This document shows, piece by piece, positions 35,325 through 45,600 of a stretch of DNA of 64,000 nucleotides. The stretch lies in the NCBI RefSeq assembly GCF_900111345.1, contig NZ_FOGY01000004.1, positions 124,001 through 188,000 of the forward strand, in the 5' to 3' direction. The notes under the pieces were generated by a model, which searched no databases, was not told the origin of the DNA, and saw only the letters and a list, made by a program, of their open reading frames with translations. The position numbers were made by a program, and so were the translations under genes. This DNA is from Psychrobacillus sp. OK032 (GTDB lineage: Bacteria > Bacillota > Bacilli > Bacillales_A > Planococcaceae). Position 1 is the first letter of the stretch, and every line of letters begins with the position of its first letter.

Positions 35325-36697
35325 AACATGGGACATTACAAAGAAAATGGACATATGCTTCTGGTCTATCGATTTTTTTGAGTTTTTTCATGATGTGCGT
35401 TATCTTATTTTTCTCTCTTTACAATTGGTTGCTTATTTCGGAAGAGAAGATTGCACAAAACACATTGCAGGAAGTTGTACACTTTTTTGAGTCTAAAGGA
35501 CCGATTATTTCGATCCAAGATATACAGCGAAATAAAACATTGCTAAATCAACTCGTAAACCAAAAACAATCAGTTCGCATTTTAAACGCAGATGGAATAG
35601 AAGTATTACGCATAAATGATGCAAGCCCATTCCCAAGTTTTTCGCAGAATTTAAATGCTGAATTTCAAAAAGATAAGCTAAATGATCAACTACTACTTCA
35701 TAAAACGGCGGAGATTGATTTTGGCTTGTTTAAAGGCTATGTGGAAATTTCTCATAGTTTAGAGAGTTTTACGCAATTAATGCGCTATATACTACTAGCA
35801 ATGCTTATTTTTACGTTCATAGCACTTGCACTTTCGGCGTTGATTGGTTATTCATTATCTTCGATTTTACTCAGACCTTTAAAAGAACTTCGCGATGAGA
35901 TGCAAGAAGCTAAACGAACGAAATTTTCAAAAGAAGTACGTTTCTTGTACGCCACGAACGATGAGATTGGAGAACTTTTAACAATCTATCAACAGCTGAT
36001 GAACGAAGTATCAGAAACTATTACAAGGCAAGATGAGTTTATTCATAATGTATCGCATGAGCTTCGCACACCTATCCAAGTTGTTGAGGGACATTTGTCC
36101 TTATTAAATCGTTGGGGTAAAGAAGATAGAGATGTGTTAGATGATTCGTTGCAAATCTCCTTAACAGAGGTGCAAAAAATGAAATTACTAATAGAAGAAA
36201 TGATTAAACTTGCTAAAAGGGAGCAGTCGGATGAACGAATAGAAAGTAATATTTCTAAAATCGTAGATGATTTGCAACAAAAATATCGTATTTTATCACC
36301 ATCCGTTTCCATAAAATATGAAGGAAATGAAATCGAAACACTACCTATTCCAGCTACTACTTTAGAACAAATACTTGGAAATCTAATCGATAATGCAATT
36401 AAATACAATATAAATCAGCCAGAAATTATTGTAAAAGTAGCGTGTGATTACAAACATACATGTCTTTCCATAATAGATAATGGAATTGGTATTCCAAATG
36501 AAATGCTTCCTAAAATATTTGATCGTTTTTTTGTTGTAGATAAAGCGAGAACAAAAACAAAAGGAGGCTCTGGTTTAGGGCTAAGTATCGTAAAACGGTT
36601 AGTATCGGAATATAAAGGGAAGATTTATGTTGAGAGCAAAGAAAATAAAGGTACAAAATTTGACATTATTTTCTCTAAAATGACAAAAGAGGAATAA
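35321..36697 (+). CDS. sensor histidine kinase, ArlS-like
   Basis: This 458-residue membrane kinase has TM1 at about 14-36, an extracellular domain of about 120 residues, TM2 at about 156-180 and HAMP at about 180-235. The HisKA phospho-site is His246 in [12 protein letters not shown]. An HATPase domain has the N box LIDNAIKYN, the G1 box IIDNGIGIP and the G2 box [10 protein letters not shown]. It is translationally coupled to the regulator at 34653 and is its obvious partner. The signal is unknown; the domain layout matches ArlS of staphylococci. Confidence 0.93.
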   Translation: MKHGTLQRKWTYASGLSIFLSFFMMCVILFFSLYNWLLISEEKIAQNTLQEVVHFFESKGPIISIQDIQRNKTLLNQLVNQKQSVRILNADGIEVLRINDASPFPSFSQNLNAEFQKDKLNDQLLLHKTAEIDFGLFKGYVEISHSLESFTQLMRYILLAMLIFTFIALALSALIGYSLSSILLRPLKELRDEMQEAKRTKFSKEVRFLYATNDEIGELLTIYQQLMNEVSETITRQDEFIHNVSHELRTPIQVVEGHLSLLNRWGKEDRDVLDDSLQISLTEVQKMKLLIEEMIKLAKREQSDERIESNISKIVDDLQQKYRILSPSVSIKYEGNEIETLPIPATTLEQILGNLIDNAIKYNINQPEIIVKVACDYKHTCLSIIDNGIGIPNEMLPKIFDRFFVVDKARTKTKGGSGLGLSIVKRLVSEYKGKIYVESKENKGTKFDIIFSKMTKEE

Positions 36698-36961
36698 TAC
36701 AATTATCGGTATAATAAATATTGTTTAAATTCTTATTTAATTTGAGAAAAAGCATTGTATTTTTTTCCTAGAGTAGTAAGATGGATATGGAAAAATTGTT
36801 CTTTCAAACTATACTTTCAGTCCTTTTGAAAGAGTGGTAAACTATAATTGTGTACATTTTGTGTAGGTCACAAAATATTTACATTCAATTTTATTCTATC
36901 TAATTATTTATGTATTTTTTCATCAATGCCTAAAGGCACAAAATGTTGGAGGTTTTTCTAA

Positions 36962-39763
36962 ATGTCGAACAATCAAACACCTTGGTCAGCTTTTTCTGGT
37001 CCTAACCTTGGTTATGTGATGGAGCAGTATGATTTATTTCTACATTCTCCGGACGAAGTGGATAGCGAACTAGTTAGTTTATTTCAACAGTATGGTGCAC
37101 CCACGATTGCACCAACTACATCCATAGCAAATGTTGCCACATCTGCAACAGAGCCAAATAATTTTGAAAAAGTTATTCGTGCTATTCAACTTGCGGATGC
37201 TATTCGTGCAAATGGTCATTTAACAGCGGATATCTATCCATTAAATGATGGTCCTAAAGAAGATTCTAAAATCGATCCGAAAACATATGGTCTGACGGAT
37301 CAAGATTTACGAGAAGTACCAGTTTCATTTTTAATAACGAATGCACCAAGTAGTATTGCAAATGGTTTACAAGCGATTGAGCATTTAAAAGCAGCTTATA
37401 CAAACAAAATAGCTTTCGAAATTGCACATATTGTAAACAGAGAAGAAAAATTATGGTTGCAAGATAAGATTGAAAAAGGCGCTGATCTAGAAAAACTTTC
37501 AGCAGATGATAAAAAAGCATTACTAAAACGTTTGACACAAATAGAAGGTTTTGAGAAATTTATCCACCGCACATTTGTCGGTGCGAAACGTTTTTCAATC
37601 GAAGGTTTGGATACATTAGTTGTACTAATGGATGAATTAGTGCGTCAATCCAATAAAACAAATACAAAACAAGTAAATATCGGAATGGCTCACCGAGGTA
37701 GATTAAATGTATTAACACATGTTTTGCAAAAGCCATACGAAATGATGTTTGCAGAATTTGCGCATGTTCCAAGCGAATCATTTTTACCGAAAGATGGTTC
37801 ATTAGAGATGTCTGAAGGTTGGTATGGAGATGTCAAGTACCATAAAGGTGCTGCATTCCGTTCACCATCTGGTTTGACATTAAAATTAGCATATAATCCA
37901 TCTCACTTAGAAGTTGTGAGTCCGATTGTTACAGGACAAACTCGTGCAGCACAAGAAACGACAGATGAAGCAGGATACCCTGTACAAGATAAAAATGCAG
38001 CATTTGCCATTTTAATACACGGAGATGCAGCATTCCCAGGTCAAGGTGTAGTTACAGAAGTATTGAACTATAGCCGAGTACGTGGATTCCAAACAGGGGG
38101 ATCTATACATATTATCGCAAATAATATGATTGGATTCACAACGGAGCACTATGATTCACGTTCTACTCATTATTCTTCTGATCCAGCAAAAGGATATGAA
38201 GTACCGATTATTCACGTAAATGCCGATGATCCAGAAGCAGTTCTTGCTGTAGCGAAAATTGCACATGAATATCGTCAAAAATTTGAAAAAGACATAGTTA
38301 TTGATCTATTAGGTTACCGTCGTTATGGACATAACGAAATGGACGAACCTTTAGTGACAAACCCAACAATGTATCATAAAGTTCACCAACATCCAACAGT
38401 TAGAGAACTTTATGGACAGCAACTAGTAGAAGAAAAATTACTTGAATCAGCTGATGTGAAAACATTAGATGAATCAATTTTTAGCGAAATGCAAGTAGCC
38501 TATGACCGTGTAAAAGAACTTCCACAAACTACTGTGCATGATATCGTTATTCCTGAAGTAGTATTAAATGGAATGCCGGAAATACAATCAGGAGTAGAAG
38601 AAAGCAAACTCGCGAAAATAAATGAAGAGCTTCTTACTTGGCCTGCTGAATTTACAGCATTCAAAAAATTAGCGAAAATCTTAAAACGTCGTGAAGAGCC
38701 ATTTAAAGGAAAAGGAAAGATTGACTGGGGTCATGCAGAAACACTTGCTTTTGCAACAATTCTTCAAGATGGAAACTCCATCCGTTTAACTGGTCAAGAT
38801 GCTCAGCGTGGTACTTTCTCACATAGACATTTAGTGCTACACGATGAAAAAACAGGTGCAGAATTAACGCCAATTCATGGCATTAGTGATGCAAAAGCTT
38901 CGTTCGTTGTTCATAATAGTCCATTAACGGAAGCTGCCATTTTAGGATATGAATTCGGTTACAATTTAGAAGATCCAAACTCCTTATCTATTTGGGAAGC
39001 ACAATATGGGGATTTTGCTAATATGGCACAAGTTATGTTCGATAACTTTATTAGTGCAGCAAGATCGAAATGGGGATTAAAATCTGGACTTGTTATGTTA
39101 TTACCACATGCTGCTGAAGGTCAAGGTGCAGAACATTCAAGCGCTCGTCTAGAACGCTATTTACAACTAGCAGCGGAAAATAACTGGACGGTAGCAAATC
39201 TATCAAGTGCGGCAAACTATTTCCATATTTTACGCAGACAAGCTAAAATGTTAAAAGAGGATGCAATTCGTCCTTTAATCATTGTGTCTCCAAAATCACT
39301 GTTACGTCATCCACTAGTTGGGGCAGATGTTGCTGAATTAACAGCGGGTCAATTTGAAACAGTATTGGAACAACCGGGTCTTGGTCAAGATGCTAAAAAG
39401 GTCGAAAAAATCATTTTTGCAAGTGGTAAACTCGCAATCGATTTAGCAGACAAAGTAAAAGATGGGGAAGGTTACGATCACTTACACATTGTACGTGTAG
39501 AACAACTATATCCATTCCCATCAGAAAAGATTCAAGCAATCGTAGAACGTTATCCGAATGCGAAACAACTTGCTTGGGCACAAGAAGAGCCTGAAAACAT
39601 GGGTTCATGGAATTTTGCCCTTCCGTATTTATTAGAATTAGCAGATGGTAAAGAAATCACATATGTTGGTCGTGTACATCGTTCTAGTCCAGCTGAAGGT
39701 GACGGAGATACGTACAAAGTTGAACAAGCACGAATCATTGATGAAGCATTAAGTAGTTTATAA
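36962..39763 (+). CDS. odhA: 2-oxoglutarate dehydrogenase E1 component
   Basis: This 933-residue TPP-dependent E1 of the TCA cycle has a short E2-binding N-terminus (SAFSGPNLGYVMEQYDLFLH), active-site segments GMAHRGRLNVLTHVL and HGDAAFPGQGVVTEVLNYS, and FANMAQVMFDNFISAARSKW and LLPHAAEGQGAEHSSARLER in the C-terminal part. The SD is TTGGAGG. The Bacillus-type E1 is about this long (944 in B. subtilis). odhB follows after 34 bp. Confidence 0.97.
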   Translation: MSNNQTPWSAFSGPNLGYVMEQYDLFLHSPDEVDSELVSLFQQYGAPTIAPTTSIANVATSATEPNNFEKVIRAIQLADAIRANGHLTADIYPLNDGPKEDSKIDPKTYGLTDQDLREVPVSFLITNAPSSIANGLQAIEHLKAAYTNKIAFEIAHIVNREEKLWLQDKIEKGADLEKLSADDKKALLKRLTQIEGFEKFIHRTFVGAKRFSIEGLDTLVVLMDELVRQSNKTNTKQVNIGMAHRGRLNVLTHVLQKPYEMMFAEFAHVPSESFLPKDGSLEMSEGWYGDVKYHKGAAFRSPSGLTLKLAYNPSHLEVVSPIVTGQTRAAQETTDEAGYPVQDKNAAFAILIHGDAAFPGQGVVTEVLNYSRVRGFQTGGSIHIIANNMIGFTTEHYDSRSTHYSSDPAKGYEVPIIHVNADDPEAVLAVAKIAHEYRQKFEKDIVIDLLGYRRYGHNEMDEPLVTNPTMYHKVHQHPTVRELYGQQLVEEKLLESADVKTLDESIFSEMQVAYDRVKELPQTTVHDIVIPEVVLNGMPEIQSGVEESKLAKINEELLTWPAEFTAFKKLAKILKRREEPFKGKGKIDWGHAETLAFATILQDGNSIRLTGQDAQRGTFSHRHLVLHDEKTGAELTPIHGISDAKASFVVHNSPLTEAAILGYEFGYNLEDPNSLSIWEAQYGDFANMAQVMFDNFISAARSKWGLKSGLVMLLPHAAEGQGAEHSSARLERYLQLAAENNWTVANLSSAANYFHILRRQAKMLKEDAIRPLIIVSPKSLLRHPLVGADVAELTAGQFETVLEQPGLGQDAKKVEKIIFASGKLAIDLADKVKDGEGYDHLHIVRVEQLYPFPSEKIQAIVERYPNAKQLAWAQEEPENMGSWNFALPYLLELADGKEITYVGRVHRSSPAEGDGDTYKVEQARIIDEALSSL

Positions 39764-39797
39764 GAGAAGCTAAGATAATCTAGAGGAGGAAATTCAA

Positions 39798-41012
39798 GTG
39801 GCAGAAATTATTGTTCCAGAATTAGCAGAATCGATTACAGAAGGTACGATTGCACAATGGTTAAAACAACCAGGTGAAACAGTAGAAAAAGGTGAGTTCA
39901 TTGTTGAACTTGAAACAGATAAAGTAAATGTCGAAGTAATTTCAGAAGAAGCTGGAGTAGTTAGTGAATTACTTGCAGCAGAAGGCGACACAGTGCTAGT
40001 AGGTCAAGTTATTGCAGTAGTTGGAGCAGGTTCAGGAGCAGCAGCTGCACCAAAAGCACCTGAGGCGGAGGCTACACCAGAAGCTCCTAAAGCAGCTCCA
40101 GTAGTAGAGGAAACTTCTTCTGAGCAAGATCGCACAATCGCAAGTCCTGCAGCTCGTAAACTAGCTCGTGAAAAAGGTATTAACTTAAGTGAAATTTCAC
40201 CAGTGGATCCAATGGGACGCGTTCGTGTACAAGACGTTGCAGCACATGGTTCAGCTCCAGTGCCTGCAAAGGCAGCTCCAGCACCAGCGGCTACTGCACC
40301 AAAAGAAGACGATGGTCGTACAACTCGTGAAAAAATGTCTCGTCGTCGTCAAACAATTGCTTCTCGTTTACTAGAAGTAAGACAAAATACTGCAATGTTA
40401 ACTACTTTTAACGAAATCGACATGACAAATGTGATGGCATTACGTTCTCGTAAAAAAGATCAATTCTTTGAGCAAAACGATGTACGTCTTGGATTCATGT
40501 CATTCTTTACAAAAGCAGTAGTTGCTGCACTTAAAAAATACCCTTATGTAAATTCACAAATTGATGGAACAGATATTGTGAAAAATAATTTCTATGATAT
40601 TGGTATCGCAGTATCCACTGATGGTGGTTTAGTAGTTCCAATCGTTCGTGATGCGGATCGTAAAAACTTTGCTGAAATTGAGGGGAATATTGGGGAACTT
40701 GCTAAAAAAGCACGTGACAACAAACTAGCCCTTTCTGATATGTCTGGCGGTTCATTTACTATTACAAACGGTGGAGTTTTCGGTTCATTACTTTCAACTC
40801 CTATTCTTAACGGTACACAAGTTGGTATTTTAGGAATGCATACTATTCAAAAACGTCCAGTAGCAGTTGGCGACGATATTCAAATTCGTCCAATGATGTA
40901 TGTGGCACTATCTTATGACCACCGTGTAATCGATGGAAAAGATTCAGTTGGATTCTTGAAAATGGTAAAAGAGCTATTAGAAAATCCAGAAGATCTAATG
41001 TTAAATTCTTAA
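39798..41012 (+). CDS. odhB: dihydrolipoyl succinyltransferase E2 component
   Basis: This 404-residue protein starts at GTG 39798 (AGAGGAGGA upstream). The lipoyl domain (1-80) carries the modified Lys in [12 protein letters not shown]. An Ala/Pro linker follows, then the E1/E3-binding domain ([13 protein letters not shown]...[10 protein letters not shown]) and the catalytic domain ending [16 protein letters not shown] with the His-Asp active site. It transfers succinyl groups to CoA in the OGDH complex. E3 is not encoded nearby, as is usual. A strong terminator follows. Confidence 0.97.
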   Translation: MAEIIVPELAESITEGTIAQWLKQPGETVEKGEFIVELETDKVNVEVISEEAGVVSELLAAEGDTVLVGQVIAVVGAGSGAAAAPKAPEAEATPEAPKAAPVVEETSSEQDRTIASPAARKLAREKGINLSEISPVDPMGRVRVQDVAAHGSAPVPAKAAPAPAATAPKEDDGRTTREKMSRRRQTIASRLLEVRQNTAMLTTFNEIDMTNVMALRSRKKDQFFEQNDVRLGFMSFFTKAVVAALKKYPYVNSQIDGTDIVKNNFYDIGIAVSTDGGLVVPIVRDADRKNFAEIEGNIGELAKKARDNKLALSDMSGGSFTITNGGVFGSLLSTPILNGTQVGILGMHTIQKRPVAVGDDIQIRPMMYVALSYDHRVIDGKDSVGFLKMVKELLENPEDLMLNS

Positions 41013-41020
41013 AATGTATA

Positions 41021-41060
41021 AAATGCAGACACTCATTATGTGGGTGTCTGCATTTTTTTA
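41021..41060 (+). terminator. terminator of odhAB
   Basis: The 15-bp stem AAATGCAGACACTCA / TGGGTGTCTGCATTT has a 5-nt loop and a T7 run. Confidence 0.9.
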
Positions 41061-41143
41061 ATAGAATAAGAAATTAAAATTTCCCGTTCCATAAATTCAG
41101 TGCTTCAGATATATTGAGAAATAGATCGATTCAATAATACTTT

Positions 41144-41190
41144 TGATTTCCGTTCCAGGCGGACGCTTTTTAGCGGGGGAAGCGATGAGC
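41144..41190 (-). repeat. dispersed repeat family A, right-end fragment
   Basis: Read on the minus strand, it ends AAAAAGCGTCCGCCTGGAAC-GGAAATC, matching the right half of the full copy at 63506-63627. The left half is missing. Confidence 0.65.
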
Positions 41191-41239
41191 CATTACCTAA
41201 AAAGTATGAAATGTGATATTCCCACAGAGTAAAGTGTTT

Positions 41240-41425
41240 ACAAAGGAACGATGGCTAAGAGCGCCACCTCCATGTAAGGCAATCTAAGTTCGCCACGTCC
41301 TGTTACAATGATTGCAATGTCTTTCTGCGACGAGTAACCGCAGGAGCATGACCCACGTCCTGTGGGCAAAGGCGCCTACGTGACCAACATCCTGTTGGCC
41401 TCAGCTAGAGCCGCCGGCATCCACA
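41240..41425 (+). repeat. dispersed mosaic repeat family B, copy 4
   Basis: Modules AAGAGCGCCACCTCC, GCAATCTAAGTTCGCCACG, TTCTGCGACGAGTAACCGCA and the palindrome GCCCACAGGACGTGGGT in inverse orientation (GACCCACGTCCTGTGGGC) are present. They recur in the copies at 42.7 and 61.3 kb. The repeat lies directly upstream of the S-box promoter. Confidence 0.75.
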
Positions 41426-41495
41426 ACAATCAAGCAATTTTCCTACTTAACAAAAATTTAATATTATGAATATTTTATTTTTTCAATAAATAGTG

Positions 41496-41524
41496 TTGAC
41501 TTATAAAATAGTATTATGTATAGT
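41496..41524 (+). promoter_or_regulatory. sigma-A type promoter of the S-box leader
   Basis: -35 TTGACT and -10 TATAGT are separated by 17 bp. This places the transcript start about 20 bases before the riboswitch aptamer. Confidence 0.75.
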
Positions 41525-41548
41525 TAAATAAAATTTAATATGTAATTC

Positions 41549-41711
41549 TTCTTATCAAGAGAAGCAGAGGGAATGGCCCTACGAAGCTTCAGCAACAGAC
41601 TGCTATTTGCAATACTGTGCTAAATCCATCGATTTAATTCGAAAGATGAGAAGAGGTTAGATTTTCTATCATACCTCTTCAGTTCTAATAATCTGAAAGG
41701 GGCTTTTTTAT
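41549..41711 (+). promoter_or_regulatory. SAM-I (S-box) riboswitch with terminator, upstream of metQ
   Basis: The aptamer has the S-box consensus: P1 arm CTTATC with AGAGAAGCAGAGGGAATGGC, CCCTACGAAGCTTCAGCAAC, the P4 stem CAGACTG...ACTGTG followed by CTAAATCC, and the closing P1 arm GATGAGAAG. The expression platform is a hairpin CCTCTTCAG / CTGAAAGGGG (one mismatch) with a T6 run at 41704-41709. High SAM should end transcription before metQ, and low SAM should allow it. Confidence 0.95.
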
Positions 41712-41779
41712 TGATATAATACCTAGTATATTAATATGTTTAATCGATTTAGTTTGATAAAGAAAAGGAGAGAGTGTAG

Positions 41780-42616
41780 ATGAAAAAATGGTTTGCATGG
41801 TCAATTTTAACTTTATTTGTTTTATTATTAGCAGCTTGTGGTTCAAAAGAGGAAGTTGCTTCAAGTGTAAAAAGTGATACGAAAAGTAGTGAAGAACCAA
41901 CAAAAATTAAAATAAGTGCGTCAACGACACCACATGCAGAGATTTTGCAATATATTTCAGATGATTTAAAAGCAGAGGGTATTGAATTAGATATTATTAT
42001 TACTCAAGATGGTATTCAAACGAACCAATCAACGGCTGATGGTGACTTAGATGCAAACTTCTTTCAACACACACCATTTTTAGAGCAAGTCAATAAGGAT
42101 AGTGGGATTGATCTTGTGAATGTAAAAGGAGTTCATATAGAACCATTTGGTGTTTACTCGAAGAAAATTAATGATTTTACTAAGTTGGATGAAGGAGCCA
42201 AAGTTGCGGTGCCTAACGATCCCGTAAACTTTTCAAGAGCGTTACTGTTATTTGCCGATAATGGAATAATTGAGCTTGCTTCAAACGTTGAAGGTTCATA
42301 CACCGTTCAAGATATTACGAAGAATGATAAGAAGCTAGAGTTTGTTGACATTGATGGACCATTACTAGTAAGAGCTCTAGATGATGTTGACGTTGCTGCG
42401 ATTAATACAAACTATGCATTAGAGGGAGGATTCAAACCGTTAGAAGATGCACTTATCATTGAAGGAAATGAATCTCCATATGTAAACATTTTAGTGTCTA
42501 GAAAAGATAATCAAAATGACGATGCTATACAAAAACTGGCTGCAGCATTAACAACGGAAAAAGTAAGAGAATTTATCTTAGAGAAGTATGAAGGGGCTGT
42601 AGTACCAGCATTTTAA
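41780..42616 (+). CDS. metQ: MetQ methionine ABC transporter substrate-binding lipoprotein
   Basis: This 278-residue NlpA-family lipoprotein has a signal peptide with lipobox LLAAC (WSILTLFVLLLAACGSK) and conserved segments TPHAEILQYI, DANFFQHTPFLEQ, VAVPNDPVNFSRALLLF and ESPYVNILVSR. It binds D/L-methionine or related sulfur compounds outside the membrane. It is controlled by the S-box at 41549. Unlike the common metNIQ order, metQ is first here and is split from metN by a 410-bp repeat-filled gap. Confidence 0.95.
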   Translation: MKKWFAWSILTLFVLLLAACGSKEEVASSVKSDTKSSEEPTKIKISASTTPHAEILQYISDDLKAEGIELDIIITQDGIQTNQSTADGDLDANFFQHTPFLEQVNKDSGIDLVNVKGVHIEPFGVYSKKINDFTKLDEGAKVAVPNDPVNFSRALLLFADNGIIELASNVEGSYTVQDITKNDKKLEFVDIDGPLLVRALDDVDVAAINTNYALEGGFKPLEDALIIEGNESPYVNILVSRKDNQNDDAIQKLAAALTTEKVREFILEKYEGAVVPAF

Positions 42617-42915
42617 CTTCACTTTAGCAAGTGTTTTCTGCGACGAGCTTGCGCAGGAGCAAACAATAACTGCTGAATGTCGAGGAACTCTGGCTAAGAT
42701 CTCCTGCTCAAAAGTCATGCAATCTGAGTTCGCCGCGTCTTGCGGAAAAGATTGCATGACTTACATCTTGTGAGCTTCAACACCTGAGTGACCAACTTGC
42801 TGTTGGCCCAAAGCCTCCGGCAGATGCCACAGATTTTAAATGGAATTTATCGAGCGAGCTCAGGGCTGCATGATGTAGGTCAGTTAGCCAATGTAGCATG
42901 ATGCGACGTTCTTAG
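42617..42915 (+). repeat. dispersed mosaic repeat family B, copy 5, between metQ and metN
   Basis: It starts within a few bases of the metQ stop as CTTCACTTTAGCAAGTG, then TTTTCTGCGACGAGCTTGCG, AACAATAACTGCTGAATGTC, TCTGGCTAAGATCTCC, TGCAATCTGAGTTCGCCGCG and GTGACCAACTTGCTGTTGGC. It is closest to the copy at 61168, which also abuts a stop codon. The remaining 110 bp to metN show no S-box. Confidence 0.75.
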
Positions 42916-43026
42916 GTTAACTTCCTTACTTGATCTCGGTGCACTGTTTTTTTCGGTGCTGAACGAAAAGGTATTTGATAGTAGTAATATTGCAACTGCA
43001 GCATTCCAATGTAAGGAGGAAATAGA

Positions 43027-44106
43027 ATGATTGAATTTCGAAAAGTATCTAAAAGATTTGTCACGGGAAAACGAACGATTACTGCACTCGAAGATGTAGA
43101 GTTAACTGTTAATAAAGGAGATATTTTTGGAGTAATTGGGTTTAGTGGAGCCGGGAAGAGTACTTTAATCCGAACGGTAAATTTATTAGAAACACCGACC
43201 TCTGGAGAAGTATTAATTGAGGGGAAGAACTTACAAAAGATTTCTAAAAAAGAACTGAGAGAAGAAAAGAAAAATATTGGTATGATTTTTCAGCATTTTA
43301 ATCTATTAAACTCTAAAACAGTATTTGAGAATGTTGCAATGCCTCTTTTACTAAGTAAACATACGAAAAAAGAGGTAGATCAAAGAGTATTGGAGGTACT
43401 CCAATTCGTTGGCTTAGAAGATAAAATAAAAAGTTATCCCGATCAGCTTTCAGGAGGACAAAAGCAAAGAGTTGGTATAGCTCGCGCACTTGTAACTAAC
43501 CCATCAATATTACTTTGTGATGAAGCGACATCCGCTCTAGATCCGCAAACAACAAAATCCATTTTACAGCTTTTAAGACGTGTGAATGAAGAATATAAAA
43601 TTACGATACTAATCATTACGCATGAAATGGAAGTGATAAAAGAAATATGTAATCGAATTGCCGTAATGGAAAATGGTCGTGTGATTGAGTCAGGAAATAT
43701 ACTAGATGTCTTTTCCAATCCACAAACAGAAACCGCACGCAATTTTGTAAGTTCTGTTGTGCATGATGAAATACCACAATCCGTCTATCGTTTAATGGAA
43801 ATTCATAATGGTAGGAGTCATATACTAAAAATCGATTTTGTAGGGGTGAGTTCTGGTCAACCAATTATCTCCCAAGTCGCTAAAAAATTTAAAGTAGATG
43901 TGAATATTCTATTTGGAAATATTACAGAATTGCAAAGCATCCCATTTGGAAATTTGATTGTTGAATTAGTTGGGGATTCGAGTGAAGTTCAAAAAGCAAT
44001 TGATTTTATTCAAAGTGACACAGTAAATGTAAAGGAGGTTATAGGGCATGGAAGTAAACAGACAAATTTTGATCGAAGCAATTTGGGAAACGTTGTACAT
44101 GGTTAG
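43027..44106 (+). CDS. metN: MetN methionine ABC transporter ATP-binding protein
   Basis: This 359-residue ABC ATPase has P-loop FSGAGKST, the Q-loop in IGMIFQHFNLL, signature LSGGQKQRVGIARAL and Walker B LLCDEATSALDPQT, followed by the C-terminal NIL ligand-binding domain (about 265-345) that lets methionine inhibit uptake. Its last part (about 20 residues, GSKQTNFDRSNLGNVVHG) reads into metI, giving a 59-bp overlap. MetN is normally about 340 residues, so the original stop was probably lost. The SD is AAGGAGGA. Confidence 0.94.
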   Translation: MIEFRKVSKRFVTGKRTITALEDVELTVNKGDIFGVIGFSGAGKSTLIRTVNLLETPTSGEVLIEGKNLQKISKKELREEKKNIGMIFQHFNLLNSKTVFENVAMPLLLSKHTKKEVDQRVLEVLQFVGLEDKIKSYPDQLSGGQKQRVGIARALVTNPSILLCDEATSALDPQTTKSILQLLRRVNEEYKITILIITHEMEVIKEICNRIAVMENGRVIESGNILDVFSNPQTETARNFVSSVVHDEIPQSVYRLMEIHNGRSHILKIDFVGVSSGQPIISQVAKKFKVDVNILFGNITELQSIPFGNLIVELVGDSSEVQKAIDFIQSDTVNVKEVIGHGSKQTNFDRSNLGNVVHG

Positions 44107-44701
44107 TATTGCTCTCTTTTTTGGAGCGATATTAGGATTTATTTTAGGTGTTACATTAGTAGTAACTAGAAAAGGACATATTTTAGAAAATAAACCAATA
44201 TTTTCAGTCGTGAATCCAATTGTAAATATCTTCCGCTCTATTCCATTTATTATTTTACTTGTAGCGATTATTCCTTTTACACGATTAATCGTCGGAACAT
44301 CAATTGGAACTACCGCAGCAATAGTCCCACTCGTATTGCATGTTGGACCATATATTTCTCGATTAATCGAAAATTCCTTATTAGAAGTAGATGATGGGAT
44401 TATAGAAGCGGCAAAAGCAATGGGTGCTACTCCATTTCAAATTATACGGAAGTTTTTACTGCCAGAAGCATTTCCATCCCTAATACTTAGTGTTACAACA
44501 GCAACGATAGGTTTGATAGGGGCTACAGCTATGGCTGGTGCAGTAGGGGGCGGTGGTCTAGGAGATGTTGCAATAACATATGGATATCAACGTTTTGATA
44601 ATGTAACAATTCTAGTAACTGTAGTAATTTTAGTAGCGATAGTTCAATTAATTCAAAGTATCGGAAATGTATTCGAACGAAAGCTTAGACGAGTTAGATA
44701 A
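44048..44701 (+). CDS. metI: MetI methionine ABC transporter permease
   Basis: This 217-residue permease has five membrane helices and the conserved ABC permease loop EAAKAMGATPFQIIRKFLLP. The start at 44048 follows AAGGAGG with normal spacing, even though it lies 59 bp inside metN. Family features include NIFRSIPFIILLVAIIPFTR and GAVGGGGLGDVAI. It forms the channel of the MetNIQ transporter. Confidence 0.95.
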   Translation: MEVNRQILIEAIWETLYMVSIALFFGAILGFILGVTLVVTRKGHILENKPIFSVVNPIVNIFRSIPFIILLVAIIPFTRLIVGTSIGTTAAIVPLVLHVGPYISRLIENSLLEVDDGIIEAAKAMGATPFQIIRKFLLPEAFPSLILSVTTATIGLIGATAMAGAVGGGGLGDVAITYGYQRFDNVTILVTVVILVAIVQLIQSIGNVFERKLRRVR

Positions 44702-44779
44702 AGTGAAACTTCATTTAAGTAGGGGTATTACTGCCCGTTAAGGCGGGATAAAAATATAGTGAAAAGAAGGTTAATAGTA

Positions 44780-45579
44780 ATGAAAAAATTGAGCATAGCT
44801 TTTATCTTTATAATAAGTCTCCTATTAGAGTTGGAATACGTAGTTCTGAGATAAAAACTTGGGAATATATAAAAGAAAAAGCTGCTGATAATGGAATCGA
44901 GCTTGAGTTAGTCAACTTTAACGCGCAGTATGATCCAAACCAAGCTTTAGCTGAAGAGGAAATAGATATTAATGCATTTCAACATCTTGCATATTTAAAT
45001 TTATTTAATGAAAATCAAAAAACAGATCTTCAAGCAATTGGAAGTACTATTATGGCACCGATTGGCTTATATTCTAATAAATATAAATCGTTAGAAGAGA
45101 TTCCAGATGGCGCTCAAATTGCTGTCCCAAATGACCCTTCGAACTGGGGGAGGGCTTTAATGTTACTACAAGAAGCTGGTTTTTTAACAGTAACAGATGA
45201 TTTTGATGGAAACGGTGGAGCAGATCGTATTAAAGACAATCCTAAAAATCTTGAAATTGTACCAGTCGACGGAGCTACGACTCCACGCGTAATGGAAGAT
45301 ACAGCAGGAGCGATTATTAATAATGGTGTAGCAGTAGAGGCAGGTCTGTTACTAAAAGATGCACTTATTCACGAGAGTAAAACAGCGATTCCTTTTGTTA
45401 ATACGATTGTGGCAAGATCTGAAGATGCTGATAATGAAACTCTGAAGGAAATTGTTGAAATTTATCAAACTCAGGAAACCGCAGATTTTATTTCAGAAAC
45501 ATATAATGGAAATTATATTCCTGTAATTTTAACAGCGGATGAAATCAAAAATTGGAAAGAAGCATATGTATCAAAATAA
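44780..45579 (+). pseudogene. metQ: second MetQ-like lipoprotein, frameshifted
   Basis: A start codon and intact signal-peptide core (MKKLSIAFIFIISLL) open at 44780 but hit a stop after 24 codons. The mature MetQ-like part runs in another frame from CCT 44821 (PIRVGIRSSEIKTWEYIKEK...) to 45579, with IDINAFQHLAYLNLF, IAVPNDPSNWGRALMLLQ and IPFVNTIVARS. The lipobox and linker are missing. The sequence CCTATTA at the junction fits both SLLLA and PIR coding contexts, as expected for a deletion between short direct repeats. An internal ATG at 45052 would give only a 175-residue fragment. Confidence 0.88.
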
Positions 45580-45600
45580 AAGAATTAAGGAGAATTCAAA

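Noticed and set aside
44728-44760. GCCCGTTAAGGCGGGAT hairpin between metI and the second metQ as a terminator
   Set aside because: The stem is only 3-4 bp and there is no T-run.
45052-45579. Short MetQ-like gene starting at the internal ATG
   Set aside because: There is no ribosome binding site, and the family sequence continues upstream in the same frame. It is part of the metQ pseudogene.
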